Of a stretch of 64,000 bases of DNA, positions 41,196-48,711 are shown piece after piece; the stretch's first letter is position 1; each line of letters opens with the position of its first letter. The translations under genes were made by a program, and so were the position numbers. Under the pieces are notes generated by a model. It made no database searches and was not told the origin of the DNA. It saw nothing but the letters and a program-made list of their open reading frames with translations. The DNA is from Nonomuraea wenchangensis. GTDB lineage: Bacteria > Actinomycetota > Actinomycetes > Streptosporangiales > Streptosporangiaceae. The stretch covers positions 439,576 through 503,575 of the forward strand of contig NZ_FOHX01000004.1 of NCBI RefSeq assembly GCF_900111685.1, written 5' to 3'.

Positions 41196-42365
41196 TCACG
41201 GCCGTCGTACGCCGAGCGCCGGTGCCGCCGAGGACGGCAGCGGCAGCACCGCGTGTATCCGGTAGCCGCCGTCCTCGCGGAGCCCCGCGTCCATGGCGCC
41301 GCGGAAGAGCGCCACCCGCTCCCTGATGCCGGTCAGCCCGTCGCCGGCCGGCACCGGGTCGGGCCGGCCGTCGCGCGGCCACTCGCCGGTGATCTCCAGG
41401 CGCAGCTCGGCGTCGCCGTGCGTGACCCGGACCAGGGCCTGGGTGGGGCCGGCGTGCCTGAGCACGTTCGCGAGCGCGTCCTGGGCGATGCGGTAGGCGG
41501 ACAGGTCCAGGCCCGCGGGCAGGGGCCGGGGCGTGCCCTCGATCCGCAGCGCCACGTCCAGGCCCGCCGAGCGCAGGTGCGCGACCAGCTCGGCCAGCCG
41601 GTCGAGGGTGGGCTGGGGGGCCGTCCCGCCGGCGTCGGGGGCCGTGCGCAGCAGGTCCAGCGTGCGGTGCAGCTCCTCCACCGCGCCGCGCCCGGTCTCC
41701 TCGATCAGGGCCAGCGCCTCGCGCTCCTGCCGCAGCTCGTGGGGCAGGAGCAGCCGTACGCCGCCGGCCTGGAGCACCATGACGCTGACGTTGTGGGCGA
41801 CGAGGTCGTACAGCTCGCGGGCGATCGTGGCGCGCTCCCGCGCCACCGCCGTCACGTCGGGGGGTTCAGGAGCGGCCGGCGGCTCGTCGTGGGCGCGCCG
41901 GCGGCGGACCGTCACGCCCGCGATCCCGGCGACGAGGGCCAGCGCGCCGGCGACCAGGTGCTCCCCGACCGCCGCCGGTTCGGCGAGCACCAGCCCCGAC
42001 AGGAACAGCGCGCCCATCCCGACCCCGGCCAGCCCCCGCGTGCCGCCCGCCGGGGCCTTGCTGAGCACGGTGAACAGCAGCAGCAGCGCGGTGTGCCACT
42101 GCCAGGCCACCGGCGGCCGGCCGGCCAGCAGGTACGCCACCAGGCTGATCCCGGTGAACACGCCCATCACCGCGACCGGCCGGCGCCGCCGCACCAGCAC
42201 CAGGGCCGCGGCCGGCACCGCCCCCACCGCCCAGAGCGCGGGGACCGCCCCGCCGGCGGCCCGCAGCTCCTCGGCGAGCGCCAGCAGGCCGATCACGGCG
42301 GCCGGCAGCCAGTCGATCGGCTCCGGCCACGTCGTGGTGCGGTGATCACGGGAAACGTCGGGCAT
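41196..42365 (-). CDS. Membrane histidine-kinase-like protein with Tyr at the phosphoacceptor site
   Basis: 389 residues from ATG 42365 (42401 possible). The N-terminal ~160 residues hold about five membrane helices. The HisKA_3-like helix reads RELYDLVAHNVSVMVLQAG, where relatives have RELHD, so Tyr186 (codon TAC, 41808-41810) replaces the phosphorylated His. The HATPase region keeps an N-box (QDALANVLRHA) and GDGLTGIRERV, but the first G-box (DNG) is replaced by ITGEWPRDGR. No response regulator is adjacent. A pseudokinase or a non-canonical signalling protein is likely; a single CAC to TAC change explains the residue. Confidence 0.85.
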   Translation of the reverse strand: MPDVSRDHRTTTWPEPIDWLPAAVIGLLALAEELRAAGGAVPALWAVGAVPAAALVLVRRRRPVAVMGVFTGISLVAYLLAGRPPVAWQWHTALLLLFTVLSKAPAGGTRGLAGVGMGALFLSGLVLAEPAAVGEHLVAGALALVAGIAGVTVRRRRAHDEPPAAPEPPDVTAVARERATIARELYDLVAHNVSVMVLQAGGVRLLLPHELRQEREALALIEETGRGAVEELHRTLDLLRTAPDAGGTAPQPTLDRLAELVAHLRSAGLDVALRIEGTPRPLPAGLDLSAYRIAQDALANVLRHAGPTQALVRVTHGDAELRLEITGEWPRDGRPDPVPAGDGLTGIRERVALFRGAMDAGLREDGGYRIHAVLPLPSSAAPALGVRRP

Positions 42366-42526
42366 GGAGCGCAGCCTAGGAGCGGGAGGTGGGGCGGTCA
42401 TCAGCCCAGCGCCGCACGCGGGGTCCCCCTCCGGGGTGATTCGCGGGCGGCGGCCGGCCCCGCTGAACCGCCGCCGCCCGCTTTCCGTACCTCGTGGTGA
42501 GAACGCCGAGCGGGGAGGTCGGGACG

Positions 42527-43297
42527 TTGCGGCACCGGATCACGAGCGCGGCCGGCGGGCTGCTGCTGTCGATGGCCATGATCGCCGGCCCGGCGGACGC
42601 CCACGGCGCGCTGGAGAGCCCGCTCAGCAGGGCCGCGGCCTGCGGCGGGACGGACACGTACGCCGCCTGCCGGGCCGCCGCCAAGGTCGCGGGCTCGGTC
42701 CTGCCCGGCGAATGGGACAACCTCAGGGTGGCGAACGTCGCGGGCAGGGACCGCCGGGTCATCCCGGACGGCAGGCTGTGCAGCGGCGGCCTGCCGGGCT
42801 TCCGGGGGCTGGACCTCGCCCGCAAGGACTGGCCCGCCACCAAGCTGCGGCCCGGCGCCGGCTTCACCTTCCGCTACCGGGGCACGATCCCGCACAAGGG
42901 CACCTTCCGCCTGTACGTCACCAAGCCCGGCTACGACCCGGCCGAGCCGCTGCGCTGGTCGTCACTGGAGCGCGAGCCGTTCCTCACGGTCACCGACCCG
43001 AAGCTCGCCGACGGTTCGTACGCCTTTAAGGGCAAGCTCCCCACCGGCCGGACCGGCCGCCACCTGATCTATACGATCTGGCAGAACTCCGACACGCCGG
43101 ACACCTACTACTCCTGCTCCGACGTCGTCTTCACCGCCGCCGTCCGCAAGGGCAACGCTCCCGCGCTCCAGCCGCCGGCCCAGGGCCCGGCCGCGCCGGT
43201 CGGCGTCCCGTGGCAGCTCGGCGTGGGTGTCCTGCTGACCGCCGGGGTGGGAGCGGCCGCCTTCGTGGGCCTCCGGGCCGGTCGCCGCCGCGGATGA
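42527..43297 (+). CDS. Membrane-anchored AA10 lytic polysaccharide monooxygenase
   Basis: 256 residues. A signal peptide (1-25, ending PADA) exposes His26 of HGALESPLSR as the mature N-terminus. With a second His in TIPHKGTFRLYV this forms the copper brace; Cys pairs and the YYSCSDVVF segment also fit AA10. A short Pro/Ala linker leads to a C-terminal helix (LGVGVLLTAGVGAAAFVGL) and basic tail, so it stays on the cell surface. It cleaves chitin or cellulose oxidatively. TTG 42527 is preferred because GGAGG is 8 nt upstream and the signal peptide then has normal length; GTG at 42494/42497 lacks a site. Confidence 0.9.
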   Translation: MRHRITSAAGGLLLSMAMIAGPADAHGALESPLSRAAACGGTDTYAACRAAAKVAGSVLPGEWDNLRVANVAGRDRRVIPDGRLCSGGLPGFRGLDLARKDWPATKLRPGAGFTFRYRGTIPHKGTFRLYVTKPGYDPAEPLRWSSLEREPFLTVTDPKLADGSYAFKGKLPTGRTGRHLIYTIWQNSDTPDTYYSCSDVVFTAAVRKGNAPALQPPAQGPAAPVGVPWQLGVGVLLTAGVGAAAFVGLRAGRRRG

Positions 43298-43333
43298 CCG
43301 GAAGCCGTCTGATCACACTCGCCTCACGTTGTA

Positions 43334-43352
43334 TTAACTTAGGCTTGCCTTA
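43334..43352 (+). promoter_or_regulatory. IdeR/DmdR-type iron box
   Basis: The site TTAACTTAGGCTTGCCTTA matches the actinobacterial iron-box consensus TTAGGTTAGGCTAACCTAA at 14 of 19 positions, including the central TTAGGCT and CCT. It is AT-rich in GC-rich surroundings and lies 25 bp before the start of a Fes-like gene, a typical iron-regulated function. Repression when iron is plentiful is inferred. Confidence 0.8.
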
Positions 43353-43376
43353 GTCGTACGACGTTGGGAGGCGACC

Positions 43377-44684
43377 ATCAGCCGCGCGCAGCACACCCTC
43401 TACGGCCCGGCCACCACCTCCGTCCTCGCCGCGTTGCCCGCCCGCCCCGAGCCCGCCGACCTCGACGCGCTCCTGGCGGAGGGCGGGCCGGTGCTGACGG
43501 AGTCGGCCGCCGACGGCCAGACCGAGGTGACGTTCGTGACCACCGGGGACCGGGCCCCGCTCTCGCTCTGGATCCAGGGCGTCCGCCAGGCGCTCCCGCA
43601 GCGCATGCGCCGCCTCGGCGCCGACGGCCGGGGCCGCCAGGTGTGGGCCTACGGCGCCCGGTTCCCGTCCGACAGCACGCTCACCTACTGCTACGTCGAG
43701 CGCGATCCGCTCGCCAGGCTCGGCCCGCTCCGCCGGGCCCGGCTGGCCGCCTCGGCCGCCGCCCGCGACGAGCTGATCGAGACCCTGCTGTCGCGCTCCT
43801 TCCCCGACCCGGCCGCCCCGCGCCGCGTGCCGAACGTGCTCGGCCTGCTCGGCCGGCAGAAGGCGCCGATCCCCGCGACGGTCAGTGACTGGGTGACGCC
43901 GCTGGCCCTGCCCGGCGCGCCCGGCCAGGACTGGCGCCACCGCCCGGTCCGCCTCGGCCGCCTGGTGACCGAGCGCCCGGGGACGGGCCCGCTGTCCCGC
44001 CCGGTCACCGTCTACCGTCCGCCCCGCCGGGGCGAGGCCGGTGACCTGCCGCTGGTGGTGGTCTTCGACGGCGAGGCGTTCGCCTGGCTGGCCGGCGAGC
44101 TGGACGAGGCCATCGCGCGGGGCCGGATGCCCGCCTTCCTCGTCGCCTACGTGCACAACCTGTCCAGGCGGCGCCGGATCGAGGAGCTGTCCGGCGACCC
44201 CGGCCTCGTCGCGGCGCTCGTGTCGGAGATCGTGCCCTGGCTGCGGGCCCGCTACGACGCGGCGGCCGACCCGGCCCGGGTGATCGTGGCGGGGGCCGGG
44301 CTCGGCGGGCTGGCCGCCGCCCGCCTGGCGCACCAGCGTCCCGACCTGTTCGGCGCGGCGCTGGTGATGTCCGGCTCGCTCTGGTGGGAGCCGCGCGGGC
44401 GCGCCGGCCGTCCGGCCGGGCTCGACCTGCTGGCCCGCCTGGCCCGCGAGCGCCGCCACCGCTGGCCGGTCCGCCTGTGGATGAGCTACGGCACCCTGGA
44501 GGCCGACGTCGGCGACCGCCGGCTGACCCTGCTCGGCGCCGTCGAGCGCTTCGCCCGCGCGGCCCGGCCGCACGTGGACGAGCTGACGGTGCGTGAGTTC
44601 CCTGGCGGCCACGACACGCCGTGCTGGCGGCCGGCGCTCCGCGACGGGCTGCGCCATCTCACGGCCCGCTGGAGGTCCTTCTAG
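43377..44684 (+). CDS. Fes/enterochelin-esterase-like protein, apparent ATC start, nucleophile Ser replaced
   Basis: About 435 residues of the siderophore-esterase family: N-terminal Fes-type beta domain (~20-200, VTFVTTGDRAPLSLWIQG), then an esterase D-like alpha/beta-hydrolase domain. The elbow reads VAGAGLGGLAAARLA, with Gly (codon 44298-44300) where active Fes proteins have Ser; the late His is kept in PGGHDTPCW. No ATG, GTG or TTG occurs in frame from 43338 until TTG 43434, but ATC at 43377 has GGGAGG 5 nt upstream and the frame is coding-like from there. The iron box upstream fits a role in siderophore iron release, now perhaps non-catalytic. Confidence 0.78.
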   Translation: MSRAQHTLYGPATTSVLAALPARPEPADLDALLAEGGPVLTESAADGQTEVTFVTTGDRAPLSLWIQGVRQALPQRMRRLGADGRGRQVWAYGARFPSDSTLTYCYVERDPLARLGPLRRARLAASAAARDELIETLLSRSFPDPAAPRRVPNVLGLLGRQKAPIPATVSDWVTPLALPGAPGQDWRHRPVRLGRLVTERPGTGPLSRPVTVYRPPRRGEAGDLPLVVVFDGEAFAWLAGELDEAIARGRMPAFLVAYVHNLSRRRRIEELSGDPGLVAALVSEIVPWLRARYDAAADPARVIVAGAGLGGLAAARLAHQRPDLFGAALVMSGSLWWEPRGRAGRPAGLDLLARLARERRHRWPVRLWMSYGTLEADVGDRRLTLLGAVERFARAARPHVDELTVREFPGGHDTPCWRPALRDGLRHLTARWRSF

Positions 44685-44695
44685 ACTCCTCTGGC

Positions 44696-45235
44696 ATGAC
44701 CGTGATCGACGAACAGGGCCGTCCTGAGCCCCCCATCGCCGCCGGCGAGACCGCGACCCTCCTCGGCTACCTCGACTACCAGCGCTCCACCCTCGCCTGG
44801 AAGTGCTCGGGCCTGGACGAGGCCGGCCTGCGGGCCACCGTCGGCGTCTCGTCGATGACCCTCGGCGGGCTGCTCAAGCACATGTCCTACGTGGAGGACC
44901 ACTGGTTCTCCCGCGCCCTGCACGGCAACGACCCGCAGCCGCCGTGGGACACCGTGGACTGGTCGGCCGACCGCGACTGGGACTGGAACTCGGCCGCCGC
45001 CGACTCCCCGGAGCAGCTGCACGCGATGTGGCAGGGCTTCGTGGCCCGCTCCCGTGAGCTGACCGAGAAGGCCCTGGCCGACGGCGGCCCCGACCGCCTG
45101 GCCAAACGGGGCTGGCCCGACGGCACGACCCCGTCACTCCGCTGGATCCTCTGCCACATGATCGAGGAGTACGCCCGCCACAACGGCCACGCCGACCTCA
45201 TCCGCGAGTCCGTGGACGGCGTCACCGGAGAGTGA
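44696..45235 (+). CDS. DinB/DUF664-family protein
   Basis: 179 residues of the four-helix DinB/YfiT superfamily (DUF664 branch, related to mycothiol-dependent transferases). It has LLGYLDYQRSTLAWKCSGL, the metal-site His in LLKHMSYVEDHW and a final His in CHMIEEYARHNGHADL. It probably binds one metal and transfers or conjugates a thiol. ATG 44696 follows the Fes-like stop by 11 bp, so it may share the iron-controlled transcript. Confidence 0.88.
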   Translation: MTVIDEQGRPEPPIAAGETATLLGYLDYQRSTLAWKCSGLDEAGLRATVGVSSMTLGGLLKHMSYVEDHWFSRALHGNDPQPPWDTVDWSADRDWDWNSAAADSPEQLHAMWQGFVARSRELTEKALADGGPDRLAKRGWPDGTTPSLRWILCHMIEEYARHNGHADLIRESVDGVTGE

Positions 45236-45256
45236 GCGCACCGGCCGGCGGGGTGG

Positions 45257-46387
45257 TCAGAGCAACTGGTCGTGGCGGGCGTCGGCCTCCTGCCGGACCG
45301 CGACGATGAAGGCGCGGCGCAGCTTCTGCCGGCGCGGGCCCTGCAGGCTCAGGCCGCCGCCGGGCTGGTTGGTCCGGATGTGCCGCTCGTAGAAGCGCCA
45401 GCAGCTCTGGACGCCGTGCAGCAGGTTCTCCAGCAGGTCGGGGGCGGGGCGGCCGGGGTCGAGCGGGGTGAGGGGCAGGTGCACGGTGTCGGCGCCGACG
45501 GCGAGCTCGGGATGCTCGGCGTGGACCTCGCCGATGAGGCGCTCGGCCGCGTTGATGCGGTGGCGGGCCTCGATGATGCCGAGCAGGTGCCCCTCGCCGA
45601 CGTGCAGGGCGTTGCGGACCAGGGTCATGACCACCTGACGCGGGCGTACGCCCGCCCCGAGCCCGCTGACGACCTCGGTCAGGCTCTCGAACGCGAGCGG
45701 CTTGAACGGCTGGTCGGCGGCGGCCACGATCTGCGCCGGATGGGCGCGTGTGTGCCGGGAGGTGGCGACGACCGCGGCGTGCAGCCAGTGGGCGGCGGCG
45801 ATGGCCGCGGCGGTGGGGTCGAGCCGGGTGAACAGCGCGTCGCAGCCGAACGGGTGCCGGCGCAGCAGCCGGTCGGCCTGGACCACCTGCAGCGGCGAGG
45901 CGTCCTCGCGGCTGAGGGCGACGGCCTGCCCGGCCCGCTGCGACAGGTCGCCCAGCTCGGCCCGTTCGACGGCGTCGAGCTCGGTGGCGACCTCGCCGGC
46001 GATCCGCGTGGTCAGGTTGGGCCGGTCGAGGAAGGCGAGGGTGCGGCCGACCGTGTGGGCGGCCTCCTGGACCCTGGTGCCGATCTCCGCCCAGGCGGTC
46101 CGGTCGGCGGAGACGACGAAGTCGTGGACCGTTCCGAAGGCGTCGCGCTCCTGCTGCCGCTGCCGGCCGAGGCTGCCCGGCCCGTAGTGGTCGGCGACGC
46201 TGGCGGGATGGGTGTAGCAGCGCCAGCAGGCCAGCGAGAGCTGGGTGAGCCCGGCGGCCAGGCGCAGCAGCTCGTGGTGGGGGAGTGCGGAAGGTAGGTC
46301 GGCCACGGTGGTGGCGGTCTCGCCGATGCCGGTGCTCCATTGAGCGATGAGCGCGCCTCGGGCGCGGTCGATGGCGTACCGAGTCAC
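45257..46387 (-). CDS. Hypothetical helical protein
   Basis: 376 residues, almost entirely alpha-helical by composition, with segments such as LLRLAAGLTQLSLACWRCYTH, AAIAAAHWLHAAVVATSRH and the C-terminal LLHGVQSCWRFYERHIR. No signal peptide, membrane helix or catalytic motif. GTG 46387 is supported by AAGGAG 6 nt upstream. I do not recognise the family. A 269-bp partly AT-rich gap (TAATAACCGATAAAAAGG near 46540) lies upstream and may hold its promoter. Confidence 0.7.
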   Translation of the reverse strand: MTRYAIDRARGALIAQWSTGIGETATTVADLPSALPHHELLRLAAGLTQLSLACWRCYTHPASVADHYGPGSLGRQRQQERDAFGTVHDFVVSADRTAWAEIGTRVQEAAHTVGRTLAFLDRPNLTTRIAGEVATELDAVERAELGDLSQRAGQAVALSREDASPLQVVQADRLLRRHPFGCDALFTRLDPTAAAIAAAHWLHAAVVATSRHTRAHPAQIVAAADQPFKPLAFESLTEVVSGLGAGVRPRQVVMTLVRNALHVGEGHLLGIIEARHRINAAERLIGEVHAEHPELAVGADTVHLPLTPLDPGRPAPDLLENLLHGVQSCWRFYERHIRTNQPGGGLSLQGPRRQKLRRAFIVAVRQEADARHDQLL

Positions 46388-46598
46388 AGAGACTCCTTCG
46401 ACGGGGGGACTGAGCGGGCAGAGAGCCGTGCTCAGTGAGCGTGACCGCGCGGGTGGTCGGCCACGTGCAGAATGCTAATGAGGACCCCGGTCGGTGCGGA
46501 GGATATTTTCACGAGGCGCGCATTCCTGGCGGCGGCTTAATAACCGATAAAAAGGTATATGCCGTGCTCGGCGGGGTGGATATTTTGCCACGGGGAAT

Positions 46599-46627
46599 GC
46601 CGCCCGGCGGCTGAGCGGCCGGGCGGC
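46599..46627 (-). terminator. Terminator hairpin after the beta-helix gene
   Basis: Perfect 9-bp arms GCCGCCCGG/CCGGGCGGC with an 11-nt loop, 29 bp beyond the stop of the minus-strand beta-helix gene. The rest of 46388-46656 shows no supported gene. Confidence 0.75.
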
Positions 46628-46656
46628 GTCCGCGTTTTGCGAGGGTTTTACAAGGG

Positions 46657-48525
46657 TCAGGGCGCCGGATAGTCCGTGACGTACACCGGTGCGCCCGTCC
46701 TCGTGGCGTCGGCAGCCTCGCCCACGCCGTTGACGACGTGGTCGATGGTCCCGGCGCTGAGGTTGACGGTCATGACGTGGTGCAGCCGGACGCCGGGGGT
46801 GCGCGGCACCTCGAAGCCGTTCTCGGTGTGGATGTCGGGGTTGTTCTGGTTGAAGACGTAGACGCCGGCCCCGTACAGGCGGTGCGTCCGCACCCGGTCG
46901 CCGACCTTGTAGCCGGCCCAGCCCTTGACCTTGCCGTTCATCCAGTCGGCCTGGGTGGGCGGGTCGTACGGCAGCTCGTTCTGGTAGAGGATCGTGGTGC
47001 CCGCCTCGCCGTTCCAGACCGTGTTGTACTGCTGGAAGTGCTCGACGAACAGGCCCGTCGCGGTCACCCGGTCGCCGTTGACGACCACGCCGGTGCGGCC
47101 GAGGTTCGTGTTCCAGCGCTGGGTGTCGGTCAGGCCCTCCACGCCGTGGTCGGCGCGCCACACCCAGGTGTGGTCGATCAGCACGTCATCGCTGTTGACC
47201 TCCAGGGCGACGTCCGTGCTGCCGACGTGCGGGCCGCCGACCCGGAAGTACACGTCGGACAGCGTCGTCGGGTTGGCCGCCGAGCTGTGGCCCCGCCCGT
47301 TCGGCTTGCCGACCCGCAGCAGGACGGGTGACTTGCGCTCGCCCGCGTCGATGGTCACGCCGGCCACGATCACGCCGGGGACGTCGGCGACGTCGAGAGG
47401 CGTCGAGCCGTTCACCGCCGTGAGCGTGGCGTGGCCGAGCCCGAGCACGACGGTGTCCGGGCGCTTGACCTCGATGCCGCGCGGGATGTCGTACACGCCG
47501 GGCGTGAGCAGCAGGTGCTTGCCGCGGGCGAGCTGGCTGTTGATCACCTGCACCGGGTCCGACGGCCGGGCCACGAAGAAGTCGCCGATCGGGATCGTCC
47601 GGCCGGGCGTCAGGCCGCCGGCCCAGGAGACGCCGCGGGTGTTCCTGCGGGCGGCCGGGACGCGCACCTGGTAGCGCCCGCGCGCGTCCGTGTAGAGGAA
47701 CGGCTTCTCCCTGCTGACCGGGGTGGTGTCGAGCGTCGTGTACGGCGGGTCGGGGAACGCCGACTCCGCGGGCGCCCCGGCGACGCCGGAGAAGACCTGG
47801 TTCCAGACCGCGTTGGACCAGCCGGCGACCTCGCTGTCGCGGGTCAGCCACTGCTGCTGGGAGCCGTTCGTGACGGCAGGCAGCCGGGAGTCGGCGATGA
47901 AGCCGCCGCTCGCGTACTGCGGGCCGGCAGTGCAGTAGTCCATGAGCGACAGGGTGCCGCCGGTGACGTCGAGCCGGCGCAGGGAGACCGCCTGGGAGAC
48001 GGCCCAGAAGTTCGCCGAGGACCGGCAGCCGTCCTGGCCGGCGGCGTTGATGTTGATGGACAGGTTGGACAGGGTGCGCCAGAAGTTGACGAGGGCGAGG
48101 CAGTTGGCGGTGCCGCCGTCGGCGAGGCAGCGGTTGTAGACCTCGACCTTGCCGTTGATGACGACGTCCGTGGGGGAGGCGCCGAGGCCGGCGATCTCGG
48201 TGTAGTAGCCGACCTTGATCTGGAGGGGGTGCTCGGCGGTGCCGTACGTGCCCGGCCTGAACAGGTAGGCGTGCCTGGCGGTGCCCATCTCGGCGTCGAC
48301 CTGGGCGGCATGCGCCGCGTCGAGGGTGGCCTGGATGTCGGCGACCGGCATGCCCGGGTCGAAGACGGTGACATTGGGACCGAGGTCGGGAGCGACCGGT
48401 CCGTGCGGTGACGCGCTCGCGGGCAGGCCGGTGGCCCCGGCCGTCATGACGGCGGTGGCCAGCACGACGCCTAACGCCATCGCCCGGCCGGTACGCCGGC
48501 GCCCGTCAGGTTGCTGGATGGTCAT
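46657..48525 (-). CDS. Secreted right-handed beta-helix protein (pectate-lyase/GH55-like)
   Basis: 622 residues. Signal peptide (~15-40, ending PASASP). The rest shows beta-helix rungs (LQIKVGYYTEIAGLGASPTD, DTVVLGLGHATLTAVNG, VIVAGVTIDAGE, DVALEVNSDDVLIDHTWVW) like those of pectate-lyase superfamily and GH55 exo-glucanase proteins. It acts outside the cell, probably on a polysaccharide; the catalytic residues are not certain. A perfect GAGAGAGCGCTCTCTC operator lies 36 bp upstream, of the kind bound by LacI-type sugar regulators. It is often annotated in actinomycetes as an adenylyl cyclase or coagulation-factor-like protein without good reason. Confidence 0.78.
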   Translation of the reverse strand: MTIQQPDGRRRTGRAMALGVVLATAVMTAGATGLPASASPHGPVAPDLGPNVTVFDPGMPVADIQATLDAAHAAQVDAEMGTARHAYLFRPGTYGTAEHPLQIKVGYYTEIAGLGASPTDVVINGKVEVYNRCLADGGTANCLALVNFWRTLSNLSININAAGQDGCRSSANFWAVSQAVSLRRLDVTGGTLSLMDYCTAGPQYASGGFIADSRLPAVTNGSQQQWLTRDSEVAGWSNAVWNQVFSGVAGAPAESAFPDPPYTTLDTTPVSREKPFLYTDARGRYQVRVPAARRNTRGVSWAGGLTPGRTIPIGDFFVARPSDPVQVINSQLARGKHLLLTPGVYDIPRGIEVKRPDTVVLGLGHATLTAVNGSTPLDVADVPGVIVAGVTIDAGERKSPVLLRVGKPNGRGHSSAANPTTLSDVYFRVGGPHVGSTDVALEVNSDDVLIDHTWVWRADHGVEGLTDTQRWNTNLGRTGVVVNGDRVTATGLFVEHFQQYNTVWNGEAGTTILYQNELPYDPPTQADWMNGKVKGWAGYKVGDRVRTHRLYGAGVYVFNQNNPDIHTENGFEVPRTPGVRLHHVMTVNLSAGTIDHVVNGVGEAADATRTGAPVYVTDYPAP

Positions 48526-48560
48526 GGGTGCGGTCCTTTCGACGGACGGCCGGCCGGTGT

Positions 48561-48576
48561 GAGAGAGCGCTCTCTC
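48561..48576. promoter_or_regulatory. 16-bp perfect palindrome GAGAGAGCGCTCTCTC, CebR/LacI-like operator
   Basis: Its GAGCGCTC centre is that of the CebR/CelR cellulose-response site (TGGGAGCGCTCCCA) of Streptomyces and Thermobifida. It sits 36 bp before the beta-helix gene and about 135 bp before the divergent PI-PLC-like gene. Sugar-dependent repression of the former is likely. Confidence 0.7.
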
Positions 48577-48711
48577 GGGTCGTTTGTACCGCGCCGCCCG
48601 CTCCGTTCACAAGGGCGCGTAGGGGCCGTGAGGGCGCGGAAAACAGGGGTTGGCGGCAGACCCAAGATCGTGTTGTCTGGAGGCACCCCCCAAGATCGCG
48701 AGGATCAGCCG

